A stretch of DNA of 64,000 nt from Dolomedes plantarius (Eukaryota > Arthropoda > Arachnida > Araneae > Dolomedidae): NCBI GenBank assembly GCA_907164885.2, contig OU015501.1, positions 24,809,591-24,873,590 of the forward strand, written 5' to 3'. The position numbers were made by a program, and so were the translations under genes. Of this stretch, positions 47,751-59,420 are shown one piece after another (within the stretch, counting starts at the first letter, position 1; every line of letters begins with the position of its first letter). The notes below the pieces were generated by a model. That model made no database searches, had not been told where the DNA came from, and saw only the letters and a program-made list of their open reading frames with translations.

Positions 47751-48137
47751 TTCTTACAGTTAAAAGGACGTTAAGAGAGAAGATAGTCGTACTTTCATCC
47801 TATAAATGTACATTGTTTGTCTTTTAAAGGAGAAATATTTTTTAAAAATGTTATAACAATTAGTAACCACTTAGTTAATTGACTTAAAGAATTTATGAGT
47901 TTCAAACTGCAACACATATCAAGCTTCAAATTAGAAGGGGTTGTGGGATGTGTTACTCTGTAGTGATACGGGAGAAGTTTTTATAATATTCTCTTTCTTT
48001 TATCCTTAATAAACCTTCTCGGAAGGTTTATTAATAAATATAGTTTAGAAACGTTAATCCATGATATCATTTTATAAGAACTTCAATAACACACTCTACG
48101 ACAATAAAAAACTCCATGTCTTTTATTTGCTAGATTT

Positions 48138-48306
48138 TTAACGTAGGATTACGTTTCTCCATAACGGCCCTCCGGAAAGCAAAATTTCAGATGTCCTGCG
48201 TCGCGAGTTACAATTCTGGCAGCGTGCCAAACCCAGTCTATATCGCTTGGGCAAGCAGTAAACAGTTAAACAGAAAAGGACCAAAATGCGTCAAAATGTT
48301 GATATA

Positions 48307-48388
<82 letters not shown>

Positions 48389-48468
48389 TAGATAGATAAA
48401 TAAATAGATACATACATACATATACAACGTACAAAAGAGGTAAGCAAAGATAAGTAATCCTACGTTAA
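48138..48468. mobile_element. TTAA/inverted-repeat element, copy 1
   Basis: TTAACGTAGGATTAC at the left is mirrored by GTAATCCTACGTTAA at the right, giving an 11-bp TIR inside TTAA. The body (CCTCCGGAAAGCAAAATTTC, CTGCGTCGCGAGTTA) is shared with 49768-50041. The interior contains a TA/GA/GATA microsatellite. Both copies also share ~30 bp beyond the right TTAA (TAACCCGCGGTA...GAGACTACC). Either the true border is further right or the copies arose by segmental duplication. Confidence 0.6.
48307..48424. repeat. (TA)n(GA)n(GATA)n compound microsatellite
   Basis: TA array followed by ~15 GA units, then GATA and TACA units. Confidence 0.95.
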
Positions 48469-48499
48469 TAACCCGCGGTAATTTCGTTAGAAGAGACTA

Positions 48500-49767
48500 C
48501 CTGAAATTTTTTTGTATTTTAGGAAAATACGTTTTCGCACTTCACCTGGAATGCCATTTGTTTCAAACTTAAGGAACACTCGAATGTGCTCGTTATTGTT
48601 TCTGACTCCAACTTTTCTCTCCATGGAAGATTAGAGAATGCTCGGGACCTTTACTAACAGCAATTCGAGTAATTCTGCATCCTCTCCTACTTGCTCGTAA
48701 CTTTACAAAAGCCACAGGCTCATGTATAATCCCGCCTTCAATTTCAACGTAAAAGATTTCGAAAGCTACCTAATGCCTGTTCGACAGGTTATGATTGGTA
48801 TTTTGCATAACATTTACATTTGATAGTCAACTATTTCCCGGAAAAGATCTACTCCCCTTTTGTAAGCGTTTTGTTCCATTGACACTGACAGAAGAATGCC
48901 AGATTGCCTGAAAGATGAGATCCAAAATGGGCCGCGCTAAATCCTCGCCACTCCCGTTATTCCACTCACTTCCCGTTTATGTTCTTAGCCGCTTTCTGCG
49001 GATCTCGAGAGAAGGGATTTCATTTCGAGTGGAATAAAATAAACGTGGATTTTAATGTCTGAAAAATGCTTCTTCGCAGTAAATGAGACGATGGGAGCGT
49101 TTTGTCGGAATTCATAATATTCTTAAATTTTAATTAGCCGCGTTCTTAATTCTCTATTCTCACTAAATTGTGGACACTTCATCATTTTGAGCGTGTTAAA
49201 AATTAATAAGCTGGAAACTGGATAGAAATGAAAATTTTATGTGACTTCTGACATTTCTCTGCTACACACCGTGGAGACTTAGCAAGCAACAAGTGAACTG
49301 GCCGGAAGGCGTCTGGAATTTAAAGCACATTATATGCTTTAAAATAGAAAGATGATGCCTTTAAATTCTTAAAGATTTCTTGAAATAAATAATAAAAATT
49401 CTCGCAAAGTTTTCTGCTTATGAAATTTGCATGTATAATTCATATTCAGCATAAACGTCTCACTTTTAACAGACTGACAAAAAATATGAATCAAATTGAA
49501 GAAATTCCTTCTGAACAATTCACATAATTTACATTCAGAATATTCTAATGTTGCAGTTATTAGAAACATGGAAAAAATAATAAAATATTAAATGAAAACT
49601 TCTTCTGGGAATTTTTAGAGACAGTCATTTAAATTTTTTTAATATCGATTAAGTTAACATAAATTATTGAATACTGTTAATATATTAATGCTATAGTTTG
49701 AGAAAGCTTTTAATTATTTAAGACTTCAATAAGTTAGATTTTATACTTTTTCCACCTGTAGTATATT
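48500..49767. other. Intergenic DNA, GC-richer in its first half
   Basis: About 48600-49090 is less AT-rich (GGGCCGCGCTAAATCCTCGC, GCCGCTTTCTGCGGATCTCG) but has no recognisable frame. Confidence 0.45.
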
Positions 49768-49941
49768 TTAACGTAGGATTACGTTCTTCCATAACAGTCC
49801 TCCGGAAAGCAAAATTTCAGATGTCCTGCGTCGCGAGTTATAATTTTGTCAGCGTGCCAAACCCAGTCTGTATCGCTTAGGCATGCAGTAAACAGTTAAA
49901 CAGAAATGCATTTTGGTACTCAACTGCATCAATAGTTTGAT

Positions 49942-49987
<46 letters not shown>

Positions 49988-50041
49988 ACACACATATATA
50001 CATACAAAAGAGGTAAGCAACGATAAGTAACCCTACGTTAA
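49768..50041. mobile_element. TTAA/inverted-repeat element, copy 2
   Basis: Same left end TTAACGTAGGATTACG. The right end is GTAACCCTACGTTAA (one mismatch). The interior microsatellite is CA/TA instead of TA/GA. The shared extension to GAGACTACC also follows it. Confidence 0.6.
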
Positions 50042-50134
50042 TAACCCGCGGTAGTTTCGTTAGAAGAGACTACCAGAATTTTTTTTTTATAATACAATCT
50101 TATTACTATAAATTTCAAAAGATTTTCTATTAAG

Positions 50135-51107
50135 TAAAATTTATATAAATGAACAAACGTATTAATTTATTATTTTTCAGTTTGATCTGGCTATGTGGAA
50201 TATCCATCCAAAGTTTAGAAAACCTTTTCACGCATATTTTGCCATCCTACAATCGCAGTACAGACAAACTTGCCTGTAACTATCTATAAATGCCATTGCA
50301 TAGATAGTAATACTTATGAAAGCTGAAAGTCACAGTAATAGCTAATTTATTAAAACTATAACACTATACATAAAATAATGTTAAGTTTTAATAAATTATA
50401 GTAAGTGTAACAACTGATATCTACACTTAAGTAAGAAATAGAATAGTAATATAACACGTTGTATAATAATAAATATACAAATACATGCTGATTATGTAAT
50501 TATTACATAACTAAAATATTCATTTTTCCTGATCAGTTCATTTTATGAGAAATATTGATAAATAAGTGCTATAATGATTAAATATCGATAACAACTATTA
50601 TAATCAATGTAAAACTATTAAGATATTTTGTAATGTAGATTACAATCAATACATCAGTTTGCTACTGATATATGACTTATCATTACAGACAAACTTGCCT
50701 GTAACTATCTATAAATGCCATTGCATAGATAGTAATGGTTATGAAAGCTGAAAGTTACAGTAATAACTAATTTAATAAAACTATAACACTATGCATAAAA
50801 TAATGTTAAGTTTTAATAAATTATAGTAAGTGTAACAACTGATATCTACACTTAAGTAAGAAATAGAATAGTAATATAACGCATTGTATAATAATAAATA
50901 TACAAATACATGCTGATTATGTAATTATTACATAACTAAAATATTCATTTCTCCTGATCAGTTCATTTTATGAGAAATATTGATAAATAAGTGCTATAAT
51001 GATTAAATATCGATAACAACTATTATAATCAATGTAAAACTATTAAGATATTTTGTAATGTAGATTACAATCAATACATCAGTTTGCTACTGATATATGA
51101 CTTATCA
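50135..51107 (+). repeat. Nearly identical 425-bp tandem duplication plus partial leader
   Basis: ACAGACAAACTTGCCTGTAA begins at 50260 and 50685. The units 50260-50684 and 50685-51107 differ at only a few positions by eye. The leader 50135-50259 extends the similarity to the diverged copy at 46750. There is no coding frame. High identity points to a recent duplication or to an assembly artefact. Confidence 0.9.
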
Positions 51108-51109
51108 GA

Positions 51110-51360
51110 AGTTTCAGGCTGCAGCTCAATTATCGCCCAAATGGCGATAATTGCGCCATATAATAATGACTAGTAGAGGAAATCGCTCGCGAGAAAAGCC
51201 TTTTCCCCCACAGCGAAAAAGAGTCAGTCTGATTATTGTCCTCGTGCAGCTCGCTGCGAGTTAATTCCAAAACATGTATTTGTGTAAATTGTATTAAAGT
51301 GTGTTTGTGTCGAAACCGATTTGTCTCTTACTTCAATTGAAACCCAAGTTATTGAAAAAG
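51110..51360 (+). other. Structured GC-richer segment, possibly a solo LTR end
   Basis: It contains a perfect 11-bp hairpin (51127-51153) and inverted CTCGC-T-GCGAG. The following TTAATTCC...TTGTATTAAAGTGTGTTTG...GTCTCTTACTTCA resembles an R-U5 end of an arthropod LTR. No second LTR or TG start is found. Assignment is tentative. Confidence 0.35.
51127..51153. other. Perfect 11-bp hairpin
   Basis: CAATTATCGCC pairs exactly with GGCGATAATTG around a CAAAT loop. Confidence 0.8.
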
Positions 51361-51380
51361 CTATATATATATGTCAATGT

Positions 51381-51406
51381 TTTTTTTTTTTTTTTTTTTT
51401 TTTTTT
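51381..51406. repeat. Poly(T) run
   Basis: About 26 consecutive T. It could be the poly(A) tail of a reverse-oriented retroposon, but no body is recognised to its right. Confidence 0.9.
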
Positions 51407-51581
51407 CAAACAAATAAATGTATGCAAAAATCCAATCCCTTTGCTTTTTTCAGCTTATGCGAACTTATTGCACAAACAAATTTATTTTACAAGCCCGATT
51501 GGTTTATACAAGCCTGAGGTTGTTCTTCAAGTATTGTACGTTAATCGTATTTGTAAAATAGCTTAATTCATATAAACTCAA

Positions 51582-51654
51582 CTAGCTGAAAACCCGAACT
51601 TAGCTACGGAGTACATTCAAATAAAATACAACGGTCAATGTATGCAATTAATGT

Positions 51655-51702
<48 letters not shown>

Positions 51703-52386
51703 TTATAAATACAACGATCAATGTTTGCAATTCATGTAAAAAAATATATATATTTATAAAAAGTCATAAGGGGTATTCTCATAGACAAAATAATGTAGAA
51801 GAAAATATTCAAATTAAATCTAATAGAACATACTAGAGAATATAGTACAGTTAATATAGTACAGTTTGAGGAACATATCTTTTACTGTATTTTAATATTT
51901 TTTTTGGATAATGTCCAATCGTCTGCCGCATTAGGAAGAAAGAAAATATTTTTTTTGTCTATTTCGTTGTTATGCACCTGACGATAAATTTATTTAAAGT
52001 ACCAGAATAAGAAATCATGACATCAGCATTTAATAAATTAAATTCTAAAAATTAATCTTTAAAAATTCACCAAAAATCAGAAAATGGAGGTAAAGATTCA
52101 AAAAAGAATTCCTTTTAAAAGAAGTTTTATGATCTTTCTCGTGATATAGGTTTTATAACCCTCAAATTATTATTTAAAATGCAAACTTAAAAAAAGTTGC
52201 AAAAACAGCTAAAAAATTTAATTTTAAAAAATCTAAGAATTTTTGAAAAATCTTTCTTAGAGCACCCCTACACTATAAGAAGAATCGCCATGCAATATTT
52301 CAGCCCTTTAGGTCCAGCGGTTTGGTCTGTGCGTTGTATGTTAGTCAGTCAGTCAGTCAGTTACGGAACTGTTTTATGTATATAGA
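51582..52386 (-). mobile_element. Non-autonomous Helitron, copy C
   Basis: On the reverse strand it begins TCTATATACATAAAACAG after A and ends CAGCTAG before T. An internal (TA)n has expanded to ~45 bp (51656-51702). The (GTCA)n run near the 5' end has about five units. Confidence 0.85.
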
Positions 52387-52483
52387 TTATGCGTCAACTG
52401 TCCTCATCTTTGCTTTAAGGTGGAGCAAATTTCAAATGTATACATAGCATTTGGCTGTTATTTGCTGTAGATTAATTGAATCC

Positions 52484-52760
52484 GCCCACATGGTATAGTG
52501 GATAGCTTCCTATTCTTCCATGCTGTGTGCTTGGGTTCGAATCCCGAATAAGGCATGAACGTTACTGTGATGTCCCCTTATAGGCAGCAATGCTGGCTCA
52601 CCTAAGATGGTGCTCCCATAGTAAAGAAGTAGTCAGCAAGACTTCACGGATCTTCATGGTACAAATGTCAAAAGAAGTACCCACCATCAGAAGACAAGCG
52701 CCTCCACATTGGGGAAAAAAAGTTCTTCCAAAGAATTAATCCAAAATATTAATCGGTATA
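52484..52760 (+). repeat. tRNA-derived SINE, copy 1
   Basis: The head GCCCACATGGTATAGTGGAT carries a Pol III A box (TGGTATAGTGGATAGC, 52491-52506). GGTTCGAATCC (52534-52544) is a B box. The spacing is that of a tRNA gene, but the acceptor stems do not close, so it is a tRNA-like head. The body (CAGCAATGCTGGCTCACC, AGCAAGACTTCACGG) recurs inverted at 54735-54952 and, degraded, at 62905-63055. Confidence 0.8.
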
Positions 52761-52877
52761 GAAAGAAAATATCTCATGAATACGACTCGCTATAACTGGT
52801 AATATGTAATGTTAATGTTAATTATTCATTAAATACCGCGAAGAATACATTAATGTTATATCTCTATTTATAGAGAA

Positions 52878-53681
52878 CTAGCTGAAAACCCGCACTTCTT
52901 TACGGAGTACACTCAAATTAAATACAACGGTCAATGTATGCAATTAATGCGAAAAAAATAAAAATATATATATATATATTTATAATAAATACAAAGATCA
53001 ATGTATGCAATTGATGTAAAATAAACAAAAAAGTATATTTAAAAAATAATCGTAAGGGATATTTTTATGTACAAAATAATGTAGAAGAAAATATTCAAAT
53101 TAAATCTAATAGAACATACTAAAGAATATAGTACAGTTAATGTAGTGCAGTTTGAGGAACTTATCTTTTACTGTATTTTAATATTTTTTTAATAATGTCC
53201 AATCGTCTGCGGCATTAGAAAGGAAAAAAAATTTTTTTTTTGTTTATTTCGTTATCATGCAGGTGAGGATAAATTAATTTAAAGTATCAGAAAAGGAAAT
53301 CACGTGATCAGCATTTAATAAATTAAATTCTAAAAATTAATCTTAAAAAATTCACCAAAAATCAGAAAAGGGAGGTGAAGATTCGAAAAAGATTTCATTT
53401 TAAAGGAATTTGATCTTTCTCGTGATATTAATTTTATAGCCCTCAAATTATTATTTTAAATGCAAAATTAAAAGAAGTTACTAAAACAGCTTAAAAATTT
53501 AATTTAAAAAATCTAAGAAGAATTTTTCAAAAATCTCTCTTAGTGCACCCCTACACTATAAGAAGAATTGCCATGCAAAATTTCAGCCCTTTAGGGCCAG
53601 CGGTTTGGTCTGTGCGTTGTATGTCAGTCAATCAATCAGTCAGTGAGTCAGTCAGTTACGGAACTGTTTTATATTTATAGA
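52878..53681 (-). mobile_element. Non-autonomous Helitron, copy D
   Basis: On the reverse strand it begins TCTATAAATATAAAACAG after A and ends CAGCTAG before T. It has an expanded GTCA/ATCA tandem at 53626-53656. Copies C and D lie in the same orientation with the SINE between them. Confidence 0.85.
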
Positions 53682-53832
53682 TAATAAAACCGAAGTTAAA
53701 TATTGCCCTAAACTCAAAAAGTGCCTTAACCTAGAGCTTTTAGAGATCAACTATATTGTAATTAAAAGGTTCGTAAATCTATACTAATGAATAAAATAGA
53801 CTGCAACATTTGGAGTAGCTGACTCTCTAAAC

Positions 53833-55074
53833 CAGTGTTTTCCAACCTTACAATGTTTCTTTTAATTTGACTGTTCATGAACTTTTGATACCTACAAAGT
53901 CTCAGATCATAAAAGCAGTGTGCATAAAGAAGTGAAATCATTGTTTTATTTATTACAAATTTCAATACAACTTTGAAATAGTTTTATAAAATCTAAACAT
54001 TTTCCCTATGTATTTAATGAAATCTATATTCTCACATCGACTATCTTTAAAGAAATACAATTTGTCATATATTGCACAATAATCTTTTTAACCAAAATAC
54101 TCTGCTGATAAAATCAGCATTTCAAGAGGAATCTATCAAAGCAATAATGTCTTATCAAGATCTCGATAGCGTAGATATGATTATACTGGCTGGTTCGGCT
54201 CCATGATTTTCGCTCATATTATTCGAACCTAGATTAGAGAACATGAATATTCAGTTATTACGGATGACTGAATGCAGATATCCTGCATGTTCACGAGCGA
54301 TTGAAAATTATAGATTTTCTAATGCAATTTGCGTCACAGATATTTATGATTAATTGACAGAGAAACATTGACATGATACGAATTCGGATAAAGTGCTTAT
54401 CTCAGACAAGAATTAGTGATAGCTATTAGAGGTCAAGACTGCTTTGTCATAGAGGAATGATGGTAGATGAAACATCATTTAGCCCGAAGAAAAAATAAAT
54501 TTAACTGTTTCATACTACTAGTTAATATTCTAATTATTTCATCAATTATTTAGTTCAAATTTATATTAATTCATATTAAGAGTAATTTTTACATTTCATA
54601 AGCTTAAAATTATAAAAAAAACGCTATGTAAAATAACATGACAAAATGTTGCAATGGAGATTAGTCATGAAGGGCAAAATTAAGGGTTTTTGACACACGA
54701 TCACTTCGACGGGGAATCAATAATTTGACCCTTCATTGGAAGAGCTCCTAAATATTTTTTGTTTTTTTTACTAACGCAGAGGCACTTGTTAGCCATTCGC
54801 TTTTTATTAGTCACCACGAAGTCTTGCTAGCGTGAGGAGCCATTCAGGTGAGCCAGCTTTGACTTCCTGCTAAGGGACAACACATTGACAAGCAAGCTTT
54901 GTTCGGGATTTGAACCAAAGCCACGGCGCTAACCACTATACCATGGGGACAGCGAGTGTATAAATATAGGAAATAACATTTGTATGCCCAACGTGTCCAT
55001 TGCATATATTTTTTTACACTAATTATATGTTGCTCACAAGATTTTAAGGGACACCGAAGTTTAAGAAACACTGA
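53833..55074. mobile_element. Possible hAT-like element with SINE insertion
   Basis: CAGTGTTTTCCAACC at 53833 and inverted CAGTGTTTCTTAAAC at 55074 are hAT-type termini. No matching 8-bp duplication is seen and the interior is not recognisably coding. The ends may belong to two separate elements. Confidence 0.3.
54735..54952 (-). repeat. tRNA-derived SINE, copy 2
   Basis: On the reverse strand: A box TGGTATAGTGGTTAGC (ending 54943), B box GGTTCAAATCC (54906-54916), then GCTGGCTCACC and AGCAAGACTTCGTGG shared with copy 1. Confidence 0.8.
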
Positions 55075-55453
55075 TTTCATGTGCAGAATATTTGAACAAT
55101 CATGTGGATTACAACAATTTTTCTATTGCCTAACTTGCCCGCAAAAGGAAGAATCTATCACAAAATGTAGAGCAATAGCTATGAAACTGGAAATAAATTC
55201 CGTCGCATCAAATGTTATTGTATGTGAGAAACACAGTACATTGCAATACGTTCCTCCATTACCTAATTTCCTTATTACACTCAACAATGTTTATTTTCTA
55301 CTAACAGAGAACCCAGATTAACATTTGAGTCTAATTAAAACGATGTATTGGAAAAAGCGAACAAACAATTAAAAATCAGGCTAATAAAGAAACGTGTAGT
55401 TTACCTTTCACAGGTGAACGATTATTTTGTATAAATTTAAGGAAAGATCTTCA

Positions 55454-55873
55454 GGGCCTGTTCACATAGAATCCGTCGGCGTTAGCGTCACTCGTATTGA
55501 AATGCATTTAACCAATTACAAACCTTCAAACGATTAGTAACGAAATTGTTAAGGCCTGTGATTAGTTTTAAACGCTTTCAGGGGCGCCGTTCGCACAGTC
55601 CGAACACCTAAATCTAGTCTTCTTTTCACTTGCATTCTATGTATTTCAGTTAAAGGAGCAGAAAAATGGCTAGTGCTGCCATCTGTTATCAGTTTAAAGA
55701 AGTAAAAACATTTTGAAATCTTTAATTGGAAAATTTTTTCAAGATTTTTTAGGTTAAAAAAATCAGGAAAAAAATCTGCACCGTCCAAAGAGAGGAGGTT
55801 GTTGCCCCTGAAAGGATAAAAATATGTCAATACGAGTAACGCTAACGCTAATGGATTATACGTGAACAGGCCT
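55454..55873. mobile_element. PIF/Harbinger-like MITE, 420 bp
   Basis: 47-bp inverted repeats (55454-55500, 55827-55873; about 40 of 47 match) begin GGGCCTGTTCACATA / AGGCCTGTTCACGTA. They are flanked by TCA and TTA, close to the 3-bp duplication of PIF/Harbinger. A reverse-strand ORF (55549-55890) crosses the whole element and is not a recognised protein. Confidence 0.6.
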
Positions 55874-56206
55874 TTAGAAAAATAAAACATATATGGAACT
55901 ATTTTATGTTAACTATTCCTTACATTAACTCAAATATGGAAATTGTTCATCCATGTGTATAAAAATATATATAAAATATGTAAGTCGTCCTTCGATAAAA
56001 TATAATGTTATAATGTTAAAATTTAGTATTAAATTTTATGATTTCAAGGTCACGTAGAAAAAAAGTGCCGTTATATAAGCTACAATGAATTTAAAAAATG
56101 TTAAAATATTATAACAGGCTTTACTTTCTTGAATATGATTCATAACAGGCTTTACCTTCTAACGAGCAAGTCACGTGAATGGATATAAGATATCCTCAAA
56201 ACGGCG

Positions 56207-56700
56207 CATAGGCGTAGCGTGCTTCTAACTTTTGGGGGGAGCACTAATTAAATTCAGTTAGGGACCTCCCCAGCGCATTGACTGCCGAACGGTCCTTAAA
56301 ATATGAAATATTATGATCTTTTAGAAATTGAATAACAATAGAATTGATGTTTGAGTTGTATTCAAAAGTTATACAATGAGAAAAATAAATATAATATAAA
56401 TAAAATGAGAAAAATAAATATAATATAAATAAAATGAGAAAAATAAATATAATATAAATAAAATGAGAAAACAATATATCATCGAATTTTTGTTATGGAT
56501 CATACCATTGTTAAAAAACTATGTTAAGGCTAAAGACATAATCGAATCTTCAGTTTCGCAGTTTGAAAAAGTGGAAAAAAAAACCCAACTTTCTTAAAAA
56601 TTTTCTAGAATTTTCCGATTTTAACTGAACTTCTATTAACGTTTTAATTTACTTCAAGTTAAATGGGGGGGGATGTATCCCCCTACGACGTACGCCTATG
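56207..56700. mobile_element. TIR element with CATAGGCGTA ends
   Basis: CATAGGCGTAGCG at the left and inverted CATAGGCGTACGTCG at the right, each followed inside by a G-run segment (TTTTGGGGGGAGC; RC of GGGGGGGGATG). TIR ~10-12 bp, no clear target duplication. It includes a 29-bp tandem repeat. Confidence 0.45.
56378..56464. repeat. 29-bp tandem repeat, three units
   Basis: GAGAAAAATAAATATAATAT starts units at 56378, 56407 and 56436. Copies are identical by eye. The reverse-strand ORF over it is a low-complexity artefact. Confidence 0.9.
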
Positions 56701-59270
56701 TTACAGCGGGAATACTGAACAGGAAGAGAGCATATCTCGAATGAGAAGAATCTAGTTCCATTCTTGATATTAGCAGCATTTAGTTATAAGATGCCACATA
56801 ATGCTCCCTACGTGTTGCAAACGCTTCGTCGTTCGAAAGAATTCCTGCTGATGACGTCGGTAGATGCTTGTTTGATTTTTTATAGATAAGATCAATTTTT
56901 GATCTCTCTATAAGAAGTTTCTATTTAGATCCTGTAACACGTCGGAGTAATGTAAATTAAATTGCAAATATGTACATTAAACTTATGAATGGAATATGTT
57001 GCATCTCAATTGATTTATAGTACATATTTTCTCGAAAACTATAATCATAGTCGTCCCTTTTAGAATTTAGATTTATTCGCGTTGGTTAAGACCGAGTAGA
57101 AATTACGTAATATACCGATTGGCACCAAGGACGTTGCTTAGATTTGTCTTTCCGAGGCAAAATTCTCACATAAGAGGTAGGTTAAAGGTATGTACTTTTA
57201 TATTTTTAATAGCCCCTTAAAACCATCCAATTAAAATTAATATGCTCTAATCCTGAAACCTATTGAATTGAAATAATAATTTATTTGGCAAACTCAAAAT
57301 TGACAAAAGGAATCTTAATGAAATCCCCAACATATATATTTTCTGCTTTGGTACAAAGATCAAACTGAACTCCGATTTAATACGATTACTTTTTTTTTCG
57401 CCCTCGTGTGTGGATAACTTCCCGTTTATTATGGTAGTAAATCAATGAAAGAGTGTGATAACATCGATAAACTGCAGATCTACGGGAATATATCACGGGG
57501 AGAAGATTGCTTTTGTTTCATGACAGCCACGCTGGGCAACCAAATCCCAGAGACGGCCACCAAACAGATTTCGCCGCATCGATTCCTCGCGTACGGCCAT
57601 CTGGAGAAAAAAAAAGACCCAGAAAAAAAAATTAGTCCTTCTACATTTGGGTTTGCATTTCTGCTTTGACGTTGTGACTTTCAGTTCGTCATATCCTGAT
57701 GTTTAATAGTTGTATCTCGTGGCACGCCATGACTGCTGCGAAGAGATACCCAGGTGTAATTAAACAATTCTCACACACAAATTACTTGCAGAAATGTCAT
57801 TCACTGCTTTAATACAAACGATGAAGATGTTTAAACAGATTTAACAATAAATAGTGTGTAAATTGGCAGGGAGCCACATAAGGTATATCATAAATTTAAT
57901 TGGTTCTTCTTGGTCTGTTATCAATAAGTTTAAATTACAATAGTTATTCAAAATTAAAGGGATATTAATGTATAAAAATGTATGAAAAATATGCTGATGA
58001 GAATGGAATTCAACTGAGAGGTTACTCAGAAAGAATCTCTGTGAATAGCAACAATTTGAACTCAGTTACAGTCAGATGATTATTGCAAACCAAAATTAGT
58101 ACAAGAAAATTCATTCGTATTTATTTCAATATCCGAGGCAAAAAACAGCACTTCTTAACACAAGAAATTTCAGTTTAACTTCATTTACTCTATAAGTGGT
58201 ATCAAATATATAAGCAACTTTTTGCATTCAATTTGATGAAATGTTTAGAATTGGAAGTATTCTTCAGTCTGCTGAGGATGATCGGTCCGAATTCGAAAAA
58301 AATTCACCTACTGAAATTCGATCGCAATCCTGAAATGTGTTTTAACTTTTCCTATCCCAAACACATACTTTCATGGCTACTTTAGTACAATTTTACATAA
58401 TATAAGAAGAGATTTTTAACTGTCATCTAATCTTTGCACATCATATAGTACAGAGTTTGTCTATTCCATTTTTTTAATTAATTGGCCGTTAACTCTGTAA
58501 TGAAATCTCTAAAATGCTATTAAGTTAGATCTATATTACAATCTTTCTTTCAGAGTCTGCTATTTGTTCACGCCAGGCTAATTCGTCTACATATCATGGG
58601 CTTCCCTTATTAGGAGAAGTCTAGTTCTATCGTCATTTTCTTCGGCGTTTTGCATGGATGAGTACTACATTATGTAGTCCAAATGCTCCTAATTATTGAA
58701 GCTAAAGCTTTAAAAAGCATCATTTTGGCTATCTGATGTATCCCATGAAGTTATAATCCCCATTACACGCTAGAAAATCCAAGAAAAGCCAATTCACGCT
58801 CATCTTCATGAGGAAAGTCTACAGGACTTTCTTTTGACTATAACACTTGTCACTTGTATTTAACGATTACGATAACTCACTCCCTTGTGATAGAATAATT
58901 TTAGAGAACATGGAGAGTGGTGGATGTTTACATCTTAAATGATTTTCACAGTCTTAAAAACTGATCTGCTCTTAAAGATTTTCATGTAAATATTGAAAAA
59001 TAAAGACTTTTAAGTATTTTGTTCATTAACTTTTCCGCTTTATGTTTTGTTTAGTTCACACGTGAATGAATGTTCTTCGCCAATAACATATTAAAATGTT
59101 TTGTCAGTTAGCCTTGCAAAAGGAAAAACAGTAAGGTATAAGATTTGCTTATGAATGCTTAAGTTTCATGCCTTTTTCACACCTTTGAAGTTTCAATGTT
59201 TACGATTATTATGGGGTCTGTTAAAAAAAAAAAATAGTCTAATTTTTTTTTCGTTTAGGGGCATGTATTG
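56701..59270. other. Intergenic DNA with one GC-richer ORF
   Basis: Little is recognisable. 57445-57669 (forward, 74 codons) lies in a GC-richer patch and includes LQIYGNISRGEDCFCFMTAT and QISPHRFLAYGHLEKKK. I do not recognise it. A 7-bp hairpin GAAAGTC-TACAG-GACTTTC lies near 58812. Confidence 0.35.
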
Positions 59271-59274
59271 AAGG

Positions 59275-59420
59275 CGGACTTGACTTGGCTAACCGTATCC
59301 GGTTCCGTTTACGAGGTTTTGGGTTCAATTCTGGTGTGCGTTATAGTCGATACCTACCCTTATTAAGTTGAGCAATTTCTCTCTGTGTGATGGACACTTT
59401 TTTTCCGATTATTTAAAGTT
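59275..59420 (+). repeat. Possible tRNA-derived SINE fragment
   Basis: GACTTGGCTAACCG and GGGTTCAATTCTGG are spaced like Pol III A and B boxes. The body is not shared with the other SINEs in the window. Confidence 0.4.

Noticed and set aside
52484..52560. Authentic tRNA gene
   Set aside because: A and B boxes are present but the acceptor stem does not pair, and the same head recurs fused to a common body. It is a SINE head.
53833..55321. 113-codon ORF at 54980-55321 as a cysteine-rich secreted protein
   Set aside because: It begins in the SINE-adjacent sequence and crosses a hAT-like terminus. Composition and context favour a chance frame.
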